DNA of 32,978 nucleotides from an uncultured Bacteroidota bacterium (GTDB lineage Bacteria; Bacteroidota; Bacteroidia; Chitinophagales; Chitinophagaceae): the NCBI GenBank assembly GCA_903819975.1, contig CAIJFI010000012.1, forward strand, positions 1-32,978, in the 5' to 3' direction. The translations under genes were made by a program, and so were the position numbers. The stretch's first letter is position 1; the number at the start of each line of letters is the position of its first letter. Below, piece by piece: positions 32,858 through 32,978 of the stretch. The notes beneath the pieces are model-generated. The model searched no databases, was not told the DNA's origin, and saw nothing but the letters and a program-made list of their open reading frames with translations.

Positions 32858-32978
32858 CCCACTCGCTTATTATTCCTTCTAACACATCTTCTTTTCCAAA
32901 ATAGGAAGCTATTTTTTTAATGACAGATTCTACAACTGCGTCCGGACAACTAGCACCACTAGTCATTAGTATTTTAAC
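32850..32978 (-). CDS. ispH: 4-hydroxy-3-methylbut-2-enyl diphosphate reductase, C-terminal end only
   Basis: The last 42 codons of a gene that continues past the window. On the minus strand the window end reads VKILMTSGASCPDAVVESVI, then KKIASYFGK and so on to WAN-stop. The TSGASCPD block is the C-terminal IspH signature and contains one of the three cysteines that bind the 4Fe-4S cluster. IspH makes IPP and DMAPP in the last MEP-pathway step, the substrates for the polyprenyl synthase at 13517-14479. The stop codon lies within the last 8 bases of cmk. Confidence 0.92.
   Translation of the reverse strand, partial: VKILMTSGASCPDAVVESVIKKIASYFGKEDVLEGIISEWAN

Overview
The window looks like chromosomal DNA of a Bacteroidota bacterium, most likely of the Chitinophagaceae/Sphingobacteriales type. 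The DNA is AT-rich. Starts lack Shine-Dalgarno sequences. Many genes have the Bacteroidota -7 element TAnnTTTG just upstream. The accessory proteins are typical of the phylum: a DUF5689-type lipoprotein, a CarboxypepD_reg-like exported protein, a glycine-rich RRM protein and a TonB-receptor-like barrel. The family-level placement is inference. I see no insertion sequence, prophage, integrase, CRISPR array or tRNA; this is mostly conserved core chromosome.

Layout. 1-2158: the last two thirds of a 23S rRNA gene, a short spacer, a 5S rRNA gene and a terminator, i.e. the end of an rrn operon. 2179-5157 (minus): an aldo/keto reductase, an RRM RNA-binding protein and the rpsF-rpsR-rplI operon, each unit ending in a clear hairpin terminator. 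5256-9705: a divergent locus with a secreted endonuclease/exonuclease/phosphatase-fold protein on the minus strand, and a short TonB-receptor-like protein plus an OB-fold lipoprotein on the plus strand. 9773-11656: htpG, sharing a symmetric terminator with the convergent operon hxpB-like - polyprenyl synthetase - recJ (minus, 11814-15159). 15214-17654: a variant PlsC-family acyltransferase (plus), then an acyl-CoA thioesterase and a dipeptide epimerase (minus). 17749-23929 (plus): proline dehydrogenase, a tight thyA - folA - methyltransferase - RsmF-like operon, and an RlpA-like/rhodanese-thioredoxin pair. 23922-24860: fmt (minus), divergent from an FKBP isomerase (plus). 25509-27856 (plus): pepT, exbB, exbD. 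27868-29400: prmC (minus), divergent from a YigZ-family gene (plus). 29429-30966 (minus): 3-hydroxybutyryl-CoA dehydrogenase and a CarboxypepD_reg-like protein. 31069-32857 (plus): mrp and cmk. The last 129 bases are the C-terminal end of ispH (minus).

Working together: translation genes dominate (rRNA, S6/S18/L9, Fmt, PrmC, RsmF-like), with dTMP/folate supply (ThyA, DHFR), CMP kinase, isoprenoid supply (IspH, polyprenyl synthetase) and envelope functions (ExbBD, acyltransferase, RlpA-like, TonB-receptor-like locus). The nearest thing to an unexplored system is the divergent nuclease-fold / barrel / OB-fold lipoprotein locus at 5.3-9.7 kb. A second general signal is a set of genes whose -7 element sits only 4-7 nt from the ATG, which predicts leaderless mRNAs. 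No stretch above 300 bases lacks a gene.
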